From contig JBDTIS010000075.1 in assembly GCA_039936235.1 (NCBI GenBank), forward strand, positions 1 to 14,593: a DNA stretch of 14,593 bases. Reading direction: 5' to 3'. Position 1 is the first letter of the stretch. Each line of letters begins with the position of its first letter. The notes beneath the pieces were generated by a model, which was not told the DNA's origin, searched no databases, and saw only the letters and a program-made list of their open reading frames with translations. Below, piece by piece: positions 6,524 to 14,036 of the stretch. The DNA comes from CAHJXF01 sp039936235 (GTDB lineage Bacteria; Pseudomonadota; Gammaproteobacteria; Burkholderiales; Burkholderiaceae_D). Both the position numbers and the translations under genes were made by a program.

Positions 6524-7477
6524 GTGATCGACGTGCCGGTCGGTCCGGTCGCGATTGCTGCAATTGCGGGATTGTTCGGGCTGCTGATCGGCAGCTTCCT
6601 GAATGTCGTCATCTTCCGCGTGCCTGCGATGATCGAACGCGATAACGTCGTCGGGGTCGTCGACTGGCTGCAGGATGTCGAGACCTTCGTCGACGAGAAG
6701 GCTGCCCACGTCGAACCGGAGAAGCGCGCCGCACTCGCGAAGGGCCTGCGGGCCACCGAACCGGCGTTCAGGGCGCTCGCGGACGCGCTGCCCGACGAGA
6801 ACCTGGTGCGTCCCGGTTCGCGTTGCGGCGCCTGCGGCCATCGGATCGGCGCGCTCGAGAACATCCCGGTCGTCAGCTACCTGGTGCTACGCGGCCGCTG
6901 CAGCGCCTGCAAGGCTCCGATCTCGCTGCGCTACCCGGCGATCGAACTGCTGACCGGCGTGCTGTTCGCGGCGATTGCATGGCGGTTCGGCCCGACTGCT
7001 CAGATGCTGCTGTCGCTGGTGCTGGTCGCGGCTCTGGTCGGGCTGACGTTCATGGATGCCGACGCGATGTTGCTGCCCGACGTGATCACGCTGCCGCTGA
7101 TGTGGATCGGGCTGTTGTGGGCCGCCGTAGGTGGCCCCGTGTCGCTACGCGACGCCGTGTGGGGTGCGGCGGCCGGCTATCTGGCGCTGTGGTCGGTGTT
7201 CTGGATCTACAAGCTGCTGTTCCACAAGGAGGGCTTCGGCTACGGCGACTTCAAGCTGCTGGCCGCGCTGGGTGCCTGGTTCGGCTGGCAGGCGCTGCTG
7301 CCGATCGTTCTGCTGTCGGCATTGGTCGGCGCTGCGATCGGCATCGTGTTGATCGCGACGGGGCGCAGGCAGTTCGCGACCCGAATCGCGTTCGGCGTCT
7401 ATCTGGCGCCGGCCGGCATGCTGATGCTGTTCGTCGGCCGCGTGCTGATCGAACTGATCGTCCCGACGCTCGCCTAG
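6524..7477 (+). CDS. pilD: Prepilin peptidase / N-methyltransferase PilD
   Basis: Membrane aspartyl protease that cleaves the leader of type IV prepilins and methylates the new N-terminal residue. The 317-residue product begins with a membrane segment holding GSFLNVVIFRVP (23-34). The methylase domain has two zinc CxxC pairs at C101/C104 and C126/C129, with RIGALENIPVVSYL between them. The catalytic aspartates lie in the FMDAD..LLPD element (D178/D180) and in GYGD (D242). The loop before C101 is about 29 residues longer than in P. aeruginosa PilD, whose cysteines are at 72, 75, 97 and 100; the spacing among cysteines is conserved. The start is GTG, with no clear ribosome site; GTG at 6533 is an in-frame alternative. 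The stop is 2 nt before coaE. Confidence 0.95.
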   Translation: MIDVPVGPVAIAAIAGLFGLLIGSFLNVVIFRVPAMIERDNVVGVVDWLQDVETFVDEKAAHVEPEKRAALAKGLRATEPAFRALADALPDENLVRPGSRCGACGHRIGALENIPVVSYLVLRGRCSACKAPISLRYPAIELLTGVLFAAIAWRFGPTAQMLLSLVLVAALVGLTFMDADAMLLPDVITLPLMWIGLLWAAVGGPVSLRDAVWGAAAGYLALWSVFWIYKLLFHKEGFGYGDFKLLAALGAWFGWQALLPIVLLSALVGAAIGIVLIATGRRQFATRIAFGVYLAPAGMLMLFVGRVLIELIVPTLA

Positions 7478-7479
7478 CA

Positions 7480-8094
7480 ATGCGCTACACCGTCGGACTG
7501 ACCGGAGGAATCGGCAGCGGCAAGTCGACCGTCGCCGATCGCTTCACGGCGCTGGGCGCCGCGATCGTCGATGCGGATGTGGAGGCCCATCGGCTGACCG
7601 CGCCCGGCGGCGCGGCGATCGCCGCGATCCGCAACGCGTTCGGCGCCGGCTTCATCGATGCACGCGGCGCCCTCGATCGTGCGGCGATGCGCACCCATGT
7701 CTTCGCCGATGCCGGCGAGCGCCGTCGCCTCGAGGCCATCCTCCACCCGATGATCCGTGAAGCCTGCGACCGAGCGCGCGAACAGGCCACCGCGTCCTAC
7801 GTGCTGCTGGTCGTGCCGCTGCTGTTCGAATCGGGCGAGCGGGCCGGCAGCGTGCAACGGACGCTGGTGATCGCCTGTGACGAACAGGTGCGGATCGACC
7901 GCGTCATGCGCCGTAGCGGCCTCAGTGAATCCGACGTGAAGGCGATCATCGCGACCCAGATGCCGGCGGATGAACGCATCTCGCTGGCCGACGACGTGAT
8001 CGACAACAGCGGCCCCGCAGCGGACCTCGACGCGCCGATCGCGCGGCTTCACGCCGCGTATCTAGTGGCGGCTGCCGCGTTCGACGCGCGGTGA
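7480..8094 (+). CDS. coaE: Dephospho-CoA kinase
   Basis: Phosphorylates the 3'-hydroxyl of dephospho-CoA with ATP, the last step of coenzyme A synthesis. The 204-residue product has the P-loop GGIGSGKST at 9-17, the DADVEAHRLT substrate region at 31-40, the VVPLLFESG lid segment near 109-117 and a C-terminal DDVIDNSG element typical of the family. Length is normal (about 200-206). The ATG begins 3 nt after the pilD stop, so translation is probably coupled. The pilD-coaE-zapD-yacG order is common in beta- and gammaproteobacteria. Confidence 0.96.
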   Translation: MRYTVGLTGGIGSGKSTVADRFTALGAAIVDADVEAHRLTAPGGAAIAAIRNAFGAGFIDARGALDRAAMRTHVFADAGERRRLEAILHPMIREACDRAREQATASYVLLVVPLLFESGERAGSVQRTLVIACDEQVRIDRVMRRSGLSESDVKAIIATQMPADERISLADDVIDNSGPAADLDAPIARLHAAYLVAAAAFDAR

Positions 8095-8141
8095 TCGGCG
8101 CGGGCATCGACCATGTGCATCCGTCGAACCGCGGCTGTGGT

Positions 8142-8170
8142 TTGTCATTCGCGTGCGCTTGCTTCAGAAT
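8142..8170 (+). promoter_or_regulatory. Candidate sigma70 promoter for zapD-yacG
   Basis: TTGTCA (8142-8147), a 17-nt spacer and CAGAAT (8165-8170) lie in the 205-nt gap between coaE and zapD. Transcription near 8177 would give a leader of about 120 nt. The -10 is imperfect, so this is a tentative call. Confidence 0.35.
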
Positions 8171-8299
8171 CCCGCCACGCCGCGGCCGCACCGCACTGCG
8201 ATCGTCGCGCTACGCCTTGCGCCGCATGCTGCCGCCCCTGAACTTCCGATCGGCACGCTCGGTCTTCCGCACTCGCCCCCCTGTAATTGCAGGCGTCCA

Positions 8300-9055
8300 T
8301 TGATCCAGTACGAGTATCCCTTCAACGAGCGCATCCGAACGCTGCTGCGGCTCGAAGACCTGTTCGACCGCCTCGAAATCTTCCTCTCGCAGCCACATCC
8401 GACGTCGCACCACGTAGCGCTGGTCACGATGTTCGAGATCCTCGACGTCGCCGGCCGCGCCGACCTGAAGTCCGACCTGCTGCAGGAACTCGAGCGGCAG
8501 CGGCAGACGCTGACGGTTCTGCGCGGCAACAGCGCCGTCGAGCAAGGCAAGCTCGAAAGCATCCTGTCGGACATCGAGCATGCCACCCATGCGCTGTACG
8601 ACGCTCCCGGCAAGGTCGGTCAGCATCTGCGCGACAACGACTGGCTCACCAGCATCCGCAGCCGTAGCATCATCCCGGGCGGCACCTGCGAGTTCGACCT
8701 GCCGTCGTATCACGCGTGGCTGAGCCGGCCACCCCAGCAGCGGCTGGACGACCTCACCATCTGGGTCGGGCCGCTGATGCCGCTGAGGCGCTGCTTCGAG
8801 ATCGTGTTACGACTGCTGCGCGAATCGGGCCACTCGCTGCAGGTGGTCGCAGCGCAGGGGGGCTACCAGCAGATGCTCGGCGGCAAGTCCTACCAGATGC
8901 TGCAGGTTCGCCTCGACGATTCGCTCGGCGCGATTCCCGAGATCAGCGCCAACAAGTACATGATCTGGGTCCGCTTCACCGCGCAGGACGGCGACATGCG
9001 GCCACGTCCGATCGACAGCGACGTGCCGTTCGAGCTCGTCCTCTGCAATCTCTGA
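8300..9055 (+). CDS. zapD: Cell division protein ZapD (FtsZ-ring associated)
   Basis: ZapD crosslinks FtsZ filaments and stabilises the Z ring. The sequence IQYEYPFNERIRTLLRLEDLFDR matches the conserved ZapD N-terminus, and the segments ALVTMFEILDVAGRADLKSD, WLTSIRSRSIIPGGTCEFDL and ANKYMIWVRFT follow. No ATG fits the conserved start: the codon before IQYEYP is TTG at 8300-8302, with AGG 6 nt upstream, giving 251 residues, the expected length. The open frame reaches an ATG at 8153, but those 49 extra residues are unlike the family. The start is therefore inferred as TTG. The gene is followed 14 nt later by yacG. Confidence 0.93.
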   Translation: MIQYEYPFNERIRTLLRLEDLFDRLEIFLSQPHPTSHHVALVTMFEILDVAGRADLKSDLLQELERQRQTLTVLRGNSAVEQGKLESILSDIEHATHALYDAPGKVGQHLRDNDWLTSIRSRSIIPGGTCEFDLPSYHAWLSRPPQQRLDDLTIWVGPLMPLRRCFEIVLRLLRESGHSLQVVAAQGGYQQMLGGKSYQMLQVRLDDSLGAIPEISANKYMIWVRFTAQDGDMRPRPIDSDVPFELVLCNL

Positions 9056-9069
9056 CCGATCGAATTCGC

Positions 9070-9252
9070 ATGGCCGCCGTGAAATGTCCCATCTGCGGCA
9101 CGCTCGTCGTGTGGAGTGCTGCCAGCCCGTTCCGGCCGTTCTGCTCGGAACGCTGCAAGAACGTCGACCTCGGCGCGTGGGCCAGCGAGCGCTACGCCGT
9201 CAGCGACGAGATCCCGGCGGAAGGTCTGAGCCCCGACGACAGCGAACACTGA
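9070..9252 (+). CDS. yacG: DNA gyrase inhibitor YacG (zinc-binding)
   Basis: A 60-residue zinc protein; the E. coli homologue binds GyrB and inhibits gyrase. The four zinc cysteines are C6 and C9 (KCPICG) and C25 and C29 (FRPFCSERCK), with the conserved tryptophan W15 and the following DLGAWASERYAV segment. The tail is acidic and ends PDDSEH. Length is normal. It lies directly after zapD, its usual position, and converges with the M61 peptidase gene 7 nt downstream. Confidence 0.95.
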   Translation: MAAVKCPICGTLVVWSAASPFRPFCSERCKNVDLGAWASERYAVSDEIPAEGLSPDDSEH

Positions 9253-9258
9253 CTGTCG
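9237..9258. terminator. Possible shared hairpin at the yacG / M61 convergent ends
   Basis: CGACAG (9237-9242) and CTGTCG (9253-9258) form a 6-bp stem with a 10-nt loop that contains the yacG stop codon. An overlapping alternative stem is AGCGA/TCGCT (9241-9245/9256-9260). There is no T run on either strand, so this is a weak candidate for a bidirectional terminator. Confidence 0.25.
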
Positions 9259-9259
9259 C

Positions 9260-11113
9260 TCAGCCTTTCAGCCAGGCGTCGCGCAGGGCGGCGGCGCGCA
9301 CGGTCGGCTTCGCTGTCGACTCGATGGCCGCCGTCTGCGCGGCTGCCGCCAGCGTCAGCTTCCTGACTTGCAGGACGTCGTTGCGGAAGGTCGTCAATTC
9401 AACCGCATCGCCGGGCTGATGGCGCGCGAGCAGCGTGTCGAGGCGGCCCGGCATCACCCGCAGTCCGTCGATCGCGATCAGCGTGTCGCCCGCGGACAGT
9501 CCCGCCGCGTGCGCCGCGCCGCCGGTTGGCACGCCGGCCAGCCGGGTGTCCGTGCCGACCGTCGTGATACGGGCGCCGATCGACGGTCCGGGCCGTTGCA
9601 CCGTGAAGCGCAACGTGATGCCGAAAGCCGCGAGCAGGGCCGAGAGCGGCAGGTCATCGGTGCCGTAGGCCCAGCGTTGTATCTGTTCGTGCACGTCGAC
9701 GCCGGTCGCTTCACGAATCAGTGCGGGGAAGGCGTCTTCCGGCAGGCCGGTCAGGCCACCTTCGTAGAAGTCGCGGCCGTAGCGCTGCCACATCAGCCGC
9801 ATCGCATCGTCGAGCGACGACTTGCCGCGGCGCTTTTGACGGATCGTCAGGTCGAGGCACAGCGCGATCAGCGAGCCCTTCTTGTAATAGCTGACGATCG
9901 CGTTCGGCGCATTCTCGTCCTGGCGGTAGTACTTGGTCCACGCGTCGAACGAGCTCTCCGCCACGCTCTGCGTCCTGCGTCCTTCTCCGGCGAGGATGTC
10001 GTCGATCGTCTTGGCGATCATCGCGAAGTACTGCGCTTCGGTAGCGAGGCCGGTGCGGAGCAGGAACAGGTCGTCGTAGTAGCTCGTGAAACCTTCGAAG
10101 ATCCACAGCAGCGACGTGTAGTTCTCCTGCGACAGGTCGTAAGGTGCGAATACCGCCGGCTTCATCCGCTTCACGTTCCAACTGTGGAAGTACTCGTGGC
10201 TGACGAGTCCGAGGAACGTGAGGTAGTCGTTGCTGCGGTCGGACGCCTTGCCCTTCTTCACGATCGGCAGCGAGTCGCGGGTGCATAGCAGCGCGGTCGA
10301 CGAGCGATGTTCGAGCCCGCCGTAGCCTTCGCCGGACACCGTTGTCAGGAACAGGTAGCGATCGAAAGGTGCGTCGGTGCCGGTCGACTCGCCGTTCGAG
10401 AAGAAGCGGATCTGGGCCGCGCACAGCCTGGCGAGGTCTGCGTTGACGCATGCCGCATCGAGGTTCGGGACGACGCCGGTGTACGCGATCTCGTGCGCCA
10501 CGCCGGCGGCGACGAAGCGTTCGAGCCTGAACGTGCCCATCTCGATCGGATGGTCGACCAGCGCGTCGTAGTCATCGGCGCGGTATGTCCCGAATCCGTG
10601 GCGCGCGGCGCCGTGCTCGGGCAGCGTGGTCGCGACCTGCCAGTCGCGATAGGCGCGTCCGACGGGCGCGATCAGCTCGACATCGTGTGGCGCGCGTTCG
10701 AAGCCTTCGACGCACAGGAACACGCTGGTCCCGTTGACGAACGCATGGGTTTCGTCGAGGTGCGCGGCACGCACCGATGCGTCCCAGGCATAGACGCGGT
10801 AGCGCAGTTGAAGCGGTCCGTCGCAGGACGGCGCGATCCAGGTGTCCTTGTCCTTCTTGACGAGCGCGAGCGGCGTGCTGCCGGCGTGCGCGGAGATCGA
10901 CACGATGTTGCGGGCGAACTCGCGGATCATGTAGCTGCCGGGAATCCACGCCGGCAACGTGAAGCGCTGCCCGGCTGGGCTCGGTTCGAAGACGTCGCAG
11001 ACGACTTCGAACAGGTGGCCCTTGGGATCGATCGGCGTGAGGCGGTAACGGACGCCCGCGGGGATAGACGTCGAAGCACGTCTGCGGACGGTGTTGCGGG
11101 CGATTGGCGGCAT
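9260..11113 (-). CDS. M61-family metallopeptidase with PDZ domain (glycyl aminopeptidase type)
   Basis: A 617-residue zinc peptidase. Residues 20 to about 190 are the N-terminal beta domain (PAWIPGSYMIREFARNI at 54-70). The catalytic region has GYGGLEH at 263-269, the zinc motif HEYFH at 306-310 with catalytic E307, then SWNVKRMKP, and the third-ligand segment LWIFEGFTSYYDD with E340. A PDZ domain lies at about 510-590 (GGAAHAAGLSAGDTLIAIDG). M61 enzymes such as glycyl aminopeptidase of Sphingomonas release N-terminal Gly or Ala; the substrate here is unknown. No signal peptide or membrane segment is visible, so it is probably cytoplasmic. An in-frame TAA at 11123-11125, three codons before the ATG, fixes the start, although no ribosome site is evident. 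It follows the MocA-like gene by 67 nt and has no visible functional tie to it. Confidence 0.93.
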   Translation of the reverse strand: MPPIARNTVRRRASTSIPAGVRYRLTPIDPKGHLFEVVCDVFEPSPAGQRFTLPAWIPGSYMIREFARNIVSISAHAGSTPLALVKKDKDTWIAPSCDGPLQLRYRVYAWDASVRAAHLDETHAFVNGTSVFLCVEGFERAPHDVELIAPVGRAYRDWQVATTLPEHGAARHGFGTYRADDYDALVDHPIEMGTFRLERFVAAGVAHEIAYTGVVPNLDAACVNADLARLCAAQIRFFSNGESTGTDAPFDRYLFLTTVSGEGYGGLEHRSSTALLCTRDSLPIVKKGKASDRSNDYLTFLGLVSHEYFHSWNVKRMKPAVFAPYDLSQENYTSLLWIFEGFTSYYDDLFLLRTGLATEAQYFAMIAKTIDDILAGEGRRTQSVAESSFDAWTKYYRQDENAPNAIVSYYKKGSLIALCLDLTIRQKRRGKSSLDDAMRLMWQRYGRDFYEGGLTGLPEDAFPALIREATGVDVHEQIQRWAYGTDDLPLSALLAAFGITLRFTVQRPGPSIGARITTVGTDTRLAGVPTGGAAHAAGLSAGDTLIAIDGLRVMPGRLDTLLARHQPGDAVELTTFRNDVLQVRKLTLAAAAQTAAIESTAKPTVRAAALRDAWLKG

Positions 11114-11180
11114 CGGCAGTCGTTACGATCGTTGCTGCGACGCGCGCGGCACGTCGACAACCTGTTGGTTCAACGCTGCC

Positions 11181-11840
11181 TCAGGCCGACGATGCGTTCG
11201 CCATCCTCGCGCGCGTCAGGTCGTCCTGCGTATCGATATCGCGCACGACGCCGGGGTCATCGCAGGCGAGCAGCATGACCGAATGCATGCCCATCAGCAC
11301 GGTGGCCCCGGTGTCGCCGTGCAGCCCGGCGAGCGCATCGTGGAAGCTGTTGTCGAAGCAGACCGGATGCCCGCGCCTGCCCGCATAGCTGGGCGCGACG
11401 ATTCGTGCGCGGCCGGCGGTCGACCCGCCGATCAGCGTGTCGGCGATCATGCGGATCGTCTTCGGTGCGACGAACGGCATGTCCCCGAGGGCGATCAGCC
11501 AGCCTCGCGCCTTCGGATAGTCGGCGCGCAGTGCGGCGACACCTACGGCGATCGAAGCGCCCATGCCTTCGTCGGCGCGCGCGTTGCGGACCAGCCGGAC
11601 CGGCAGGTCGGACAGCGCCGCTTCGATCAGCGTACCGCGCGACGGAACGACCACTGCGACGTGTTCGAGCACGTTGCACAGCGCGCGTGCAGACGCCGCG
11701 ACGAGGGTCTGACCGTCCGGCAGAGGCGCCAGCAGCTTGTTGCGCCTTCCGAGTGCATCGAAACGTCGTCCGAAGCCGGACGCGAGCAACAGTCCCACCA
11801 CCAGCCCGCTCGAAAGATTTTCTGGGGTCACGATCGACAT
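11181..11840 (-). CDS. MocA-like nucleotidyltransferase (molybdenum cofactor cytidylyltransferase family)
   Basis: A 219-residue MobA-like NTP transferase. The nucleotide loop LLASGFGRRFD (18-28) with K35 in NKLL, EGMGASIAVGV (91-101), ALGDMPFV (117-124, metal-binding D120), RGHPVCF (156-162), GDTGA (175-179) and DIDTQDDL (201-208) all match the MocA subgroup, which transfers CMP to molybdopterin for xanthine-dehydrogenase-type enzymes. The frame is open to 11945, but the ATG at 11838-11840 is chosen because AGAGGA precedes it by about 9 nt and the upstream residues are not family-like. MocA often sits beside xdhC or molybdoenzyme genes; none is in this window. A different NTP-transferase role is possible. 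Confidence 0.85.
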   Translation of the reverse strand: MSIVTPENLSSGLVVGLLLASGFGRRFDALGRRNKLLAPLPDGQTLVAASARALCNVLEHVAVVVPSRGTLIEAALSDLPVRLVRNARADEGMGASIAVGVAALRADYPKARGWLIALGDMPFVAPKTIRMIADTLIGGSTAGRARIVAPSYAGRRGHPVCFDNSFHDALAGLHGDTGATVLMGMHSVMLLACDDPGVVRDIDTQDDLTRARMANASSA

Positions 11841-11916
11841 GTGATCCGTCCTCTTGTTGTTTCCGGGATGCGTCGGACACCCGATCCGATCGAAGCGTTC
11901 AGCGCCGCCGCCGCGT

Positions 11917-12489
11917 TCAGGCCGTAGATCGTCCGAGCGACGCATCGAGCATGCGCGCCAGCGCGAGGGGATCTTGCCACTGTAACCGCAGGACGGTCGC
12001 GCGATTGCCGGCAGGCGTCACGATGACGCGCTGGTCGACCTCGGTGCCGCCCACCGAACGATAGAACGACACCGACTTCGCGTTCGCCTCGTAGACCCAC
12101 AGATGCATCGACCAGTCCGGATGCATTCCTGCGATCCAGTGCGCCGCGTCGGACAACAGGTGGCGGCCGATGCTGCGGCGATGCAGGTCGGGCGCGACGT
12201 GGAGGTTGTCGAGCAGCGCGCCGTATTCGGGTTCTTCGTCGAGCAGCACGCAGACGAAGCCGGTGATCGCGGACGCCGGCTCCGGGCGGCCGGCCTGCGC
12301 AACGCAGAAATAGTGCTTGCGTTTGTCGTATTTCGCGAAGCGCGCGGCCCAGAAGTCCTGGCGGTCCTCGAGCACGTGGTGTTCGAGGTAGTCATGCGCG
12401 AGGATGTGGCGATACGTCGAACGCCAGCTATCGGCGTGCAGCATCGCGATGACGTGGCAGTCATCCTGCGTTGCAGGTCGGACGATCAT
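11917..12489 (-). CDS. GNAT-family N-acetyltransferase
   Basis: A 190-residue GCN5-related acetyltransferase that would move an acetyl group from acetyl-CoA to an amine. It opens MIVRPATQDDCHVIAMLHADSW, the usual first strand and helix of the fold. Motif A is DNLHVAPDLHRRSIGRHLL (94-112), with G108 in the acetyl-CoA pyrophosphate loop (the usual small residue two positions later is H110). Motif B is YEANAKSVSFYRSVGG (133-148) with a likely catalytic Y143. The open frame extends upstream to 12855, but the ATG at 12487-12489 fits the family start; the ribosome site is weak. Substrate cannot be predicted. It lies 76 nt upstream of the MocA-like gene on the same strand. Confidence 0.88.
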   Translation of the reverse strand: MIVRPATQDDCHVIAMLHADSWRSTYRHILAHDYLEHHVLEDRQDFWAARFAKYDKRKHYFCVAQAGRPEPASAITGFVCVLLDEEPEYGALLDNLHVAPDLHRRSIGRHLLSDAAHWIAGMHPDWSMHLWVYEANAKSVSFYRSVGGTEVDQRVIVTPAGNRATVLRLQWQDPLALARMLDASLGRSTA

Positions 12490-12581
12490 CGCAGACTCGC
12501 GCTGGCGCCACGGACCGGCGCGTGATTCAGGGATCGTGGTGACGCCGGCATCGGCTCTGGAAAATCCATGCCGTCTACCGG

Positions 12582-12749
12582 CTACTTCTTCCCGGACGGA
12601 TGGACAGCGGGAGGGTCGCTCGCCGGAAAGCTCTCGTCGATACTCTCGTCGATGCGCTCCTCGTCGGTGGTCGGGGCTTCGCGGGTGGGCGTGTCCTGGT
12701 CGGCCCGCGTGTCCTGCAGCGGGTCTTGCGGCTGGTTGCTCTTCTTCAT
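12582..12749 (-). CDS. Small acidic protein with C-terminal DESFPASDPPAVH motif, function unknown
   Basis: A 55-residue, highly polar protein: basic start MKKSN, a Q/D/T-rich middle (6-30), then the motif DESIDESFPASDPPAVH at 34-50 and a basic end PSGKK. It has no hydrophobic segment or cysteine and is probably disordered. The DESFPASDPP motif recurs, as far as I recall, at the end of many short hypothetical proteins in proteobacteria, and I know of no function. The gene begins with ATGATG (12747-12752); the second ATG is preferred because AGAGG lies 6 nt before it. A TACAAT box at 12779-12784 may be its -10. The frame stays open upstream to 13040, but that part is not protein-like. It is 92 nt upstream of the GNAT gene on the same strand. 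Confidence 0.8.
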   Translation of the reverse strand: MKKSNQPQDPLQDTRADQDTPTREAPTTDEERIDESIDESFPASDPPAVHPSGKK

Positions 12750-12752
12750 CAT

Positions 12753-13171
12753 GGACCTCTGCGTGGGACGGACCCCCGATTGTAGCGATCGGTCGACGAC
12801 CGCCGCGTGCCGCGATGCCGAAGGGTTTCGCCGCGGCAGTAATATGCCGTCGCATCGTCGAGGCGAATCAGCCGTGCCGAACGTTTGTTCGCATGGCCTG
12901 CCGGCATTGCTGCGACTCGGTCGCCTCCGCGTTGGTCGAGAGCGAACTGGCGGCGTGGCTACTGATAGTCGCACCACCGGACTGCCGCTGTTCGGCACGG
13001 CTGAACACCAGGTGATTGCCGCAGGCGTCGAAACGCGCAAAATCGCCTAGGCGGTTCAATATCGGCGTGCCGCTGTCGCCGACCAGAGCCGGACCTATCT
13101 CGCAGCGAACAAGCGCACGCCCCAACATCGAGACCGCGGATCGCGGTCGTCACAGGAGGAAGATCAAGCCG
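12753..13171. other. 419-nt stretch without a convincing gene; possible gene remnant on the minus strand
   Basis: Several frames are open here because of high GC, but none makes a recognisable full protein. The minus-strand frame 12868-13128 (86 codons, in-frame TGA at 13150-13152) contains LGDFARFDACGNHLVFSRAE, which resembles the end of VOC/glyoxalase-fold proteins. The right end holds the AGGAGGA ribosome site (13154-13160) of the following enoyl-CoA hydratase gene. A TACAAT on the minus strand (12779-12784) may serve the small acidic protein. No clear promoter for the hydratase was found. Confidence 0.4.
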
Positions 13172-13948
13172 ATGTCATTCGAGAATATTTTGGTCGGGAC
13201 GCGTGGGCGCGTCGGACTGATCACGCTGAATCGCCCGAAATTTCTCAATGCGTTGAACGATGCATTGATGGACGAGTTGGGGGTCGCTTTGAACACGTTC
13301 GATGCCGATGAACAGATCGGGTGCATCGTTCTCACAGGCGGAGACAAGGTATTTGCCGCGGGCGCCGACATATCGGCGATGGCCGCGTGGACCTACATGG
13401 ACGTCTACAAGTCCGATTTCATCACGCGCAACTGGGAAACCATCCGCCGCGTTCGCAAGCCTGTCATCGCCGCGGTGGCCGGGTATGCGCTGGGCGGCGG
13501 ATGCGAACTCGCGATGATGTGCGACATCCTGATCGCCTCCGAAGACGCGAAGTTCGGCCAGCCGGAGATCAAATTGGGCATCATGCCCGGCGCAGGCGGA
13601 ACGCAACGGCTCCCGCGCGCCGTCGGCAAGGCCAAGGCAATGGACCTGTGCCTCACCGCACGGATGATGGATGTCGTCGAGGCGGAGCGCGCGGGTCTGG
13701 TCTCACGCGTCGTTGCACCGGCGCGACTGTTGGACGAAGCGATCGCGGCGGCCGAACAGATTTCTGCCTTCTCGTCGCCGGTCACGATGATGATCAAGGA
13801 ATCGGTCAACCGCTCCTATGAAACGACCCTTTCGGAAGGAGTTCTGTTCGAGCGCCGCGTGTTCCATTCGACCTTCGCCACGGAGGACCAGAAGGAGGGC
13901 ATGGCGGCATTTAGTTCGAAGCGGCGTGCACAGTTCAAAAACTCCTGA
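13172..13948 (+). CDS. Enoyl-CoA hydratase (crotonase family)
   Basis: Hydrates trans-2-enoyl-CoA to 3-hydroxyacyl-CoA in fatty-acid or aromatic-acid beta-oxidation. The 258-residue product has the crotonase fold: LITLNRPKFLNALND (16-30), the oxyanion-hole segment AAGADISAM (62-70), LGGGCELAMMCD (107-118) with catalytic E112, and the second catalytic glutamate E132 in FGQPEIKLGIMPGAGGTQRL. Both glutamates being present supports hydratase rather than isomerase-only activity. The frame is open to 13016, but the ATG at 13172 has AGGAGGA 11 nt upstream and gives the normal start and length (about 258). It resembles PaaF and short-chain hydratases, but no other beta-oxidation gene is nearby, so the pathway is open. 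Confidence 0.93.
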   Translation: MSFENILVGTRGRVGLITLNRPKFLNALNDALMDELGVALNTFDADEQIGCIVLTGGDKVFAAGADISAMAAWTYMDVYKSDFITRNWETIRRVRKPVIAAVAGYALGGGCELAMMCDILIASEDAKFGQPEIKLGIMPGAGGTQRLPRAVGKAKAMDLCLTARMMDVVEAERAGLVSRVVAPARLLDEAIAAAEQISAFSSPVTMMIKESVNRSYETTLSEGVLFERRVFHSTFATEDQKEGMAAFSSKRRAQFKNS

Positions 13949-13962
13949 TATAGTAGCAACCC

Positions 13963-13985
13963 GCTGCAGACATTGTGTCGGCAGC
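13963..13985 (+). repeat. Imperfect inverted repeat between the hydratase gene and the rrn promoter
   Basis: GCTGC-A-GACA, loop TTG, TGTC-G-GCAGC forms a 9-bp stem with one A/G mismatch. It begins 14 nt after the hydratase stop and ends 51 nt before the rrn -35. No T run follows, so it may stabilise the 3' end of the hydratase mRNA or be a protein-binding dyad. Confidence 0.5.
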
Positions 13986-14036
13986 CAGCAAGACGAAAGA
14001 AGTTGTGGTGAAGAGCGCACTTTTCTTCCCCCTGAC

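Noticed and set aside
5075..6841. Minus-strand open frame of 588 codons opposite pilC and pilD
   Set aside because: Same kind of shadow, with D/R/H/Q-rich repeats of no known family; the plus-strand genes are secure.
10307..11278. Plus-strand frame of 323 codons opposite the M61 peptidase
   Set aside because: Shadow frame; the opposite strand has the intact HEYFH motif and PDZ domain.
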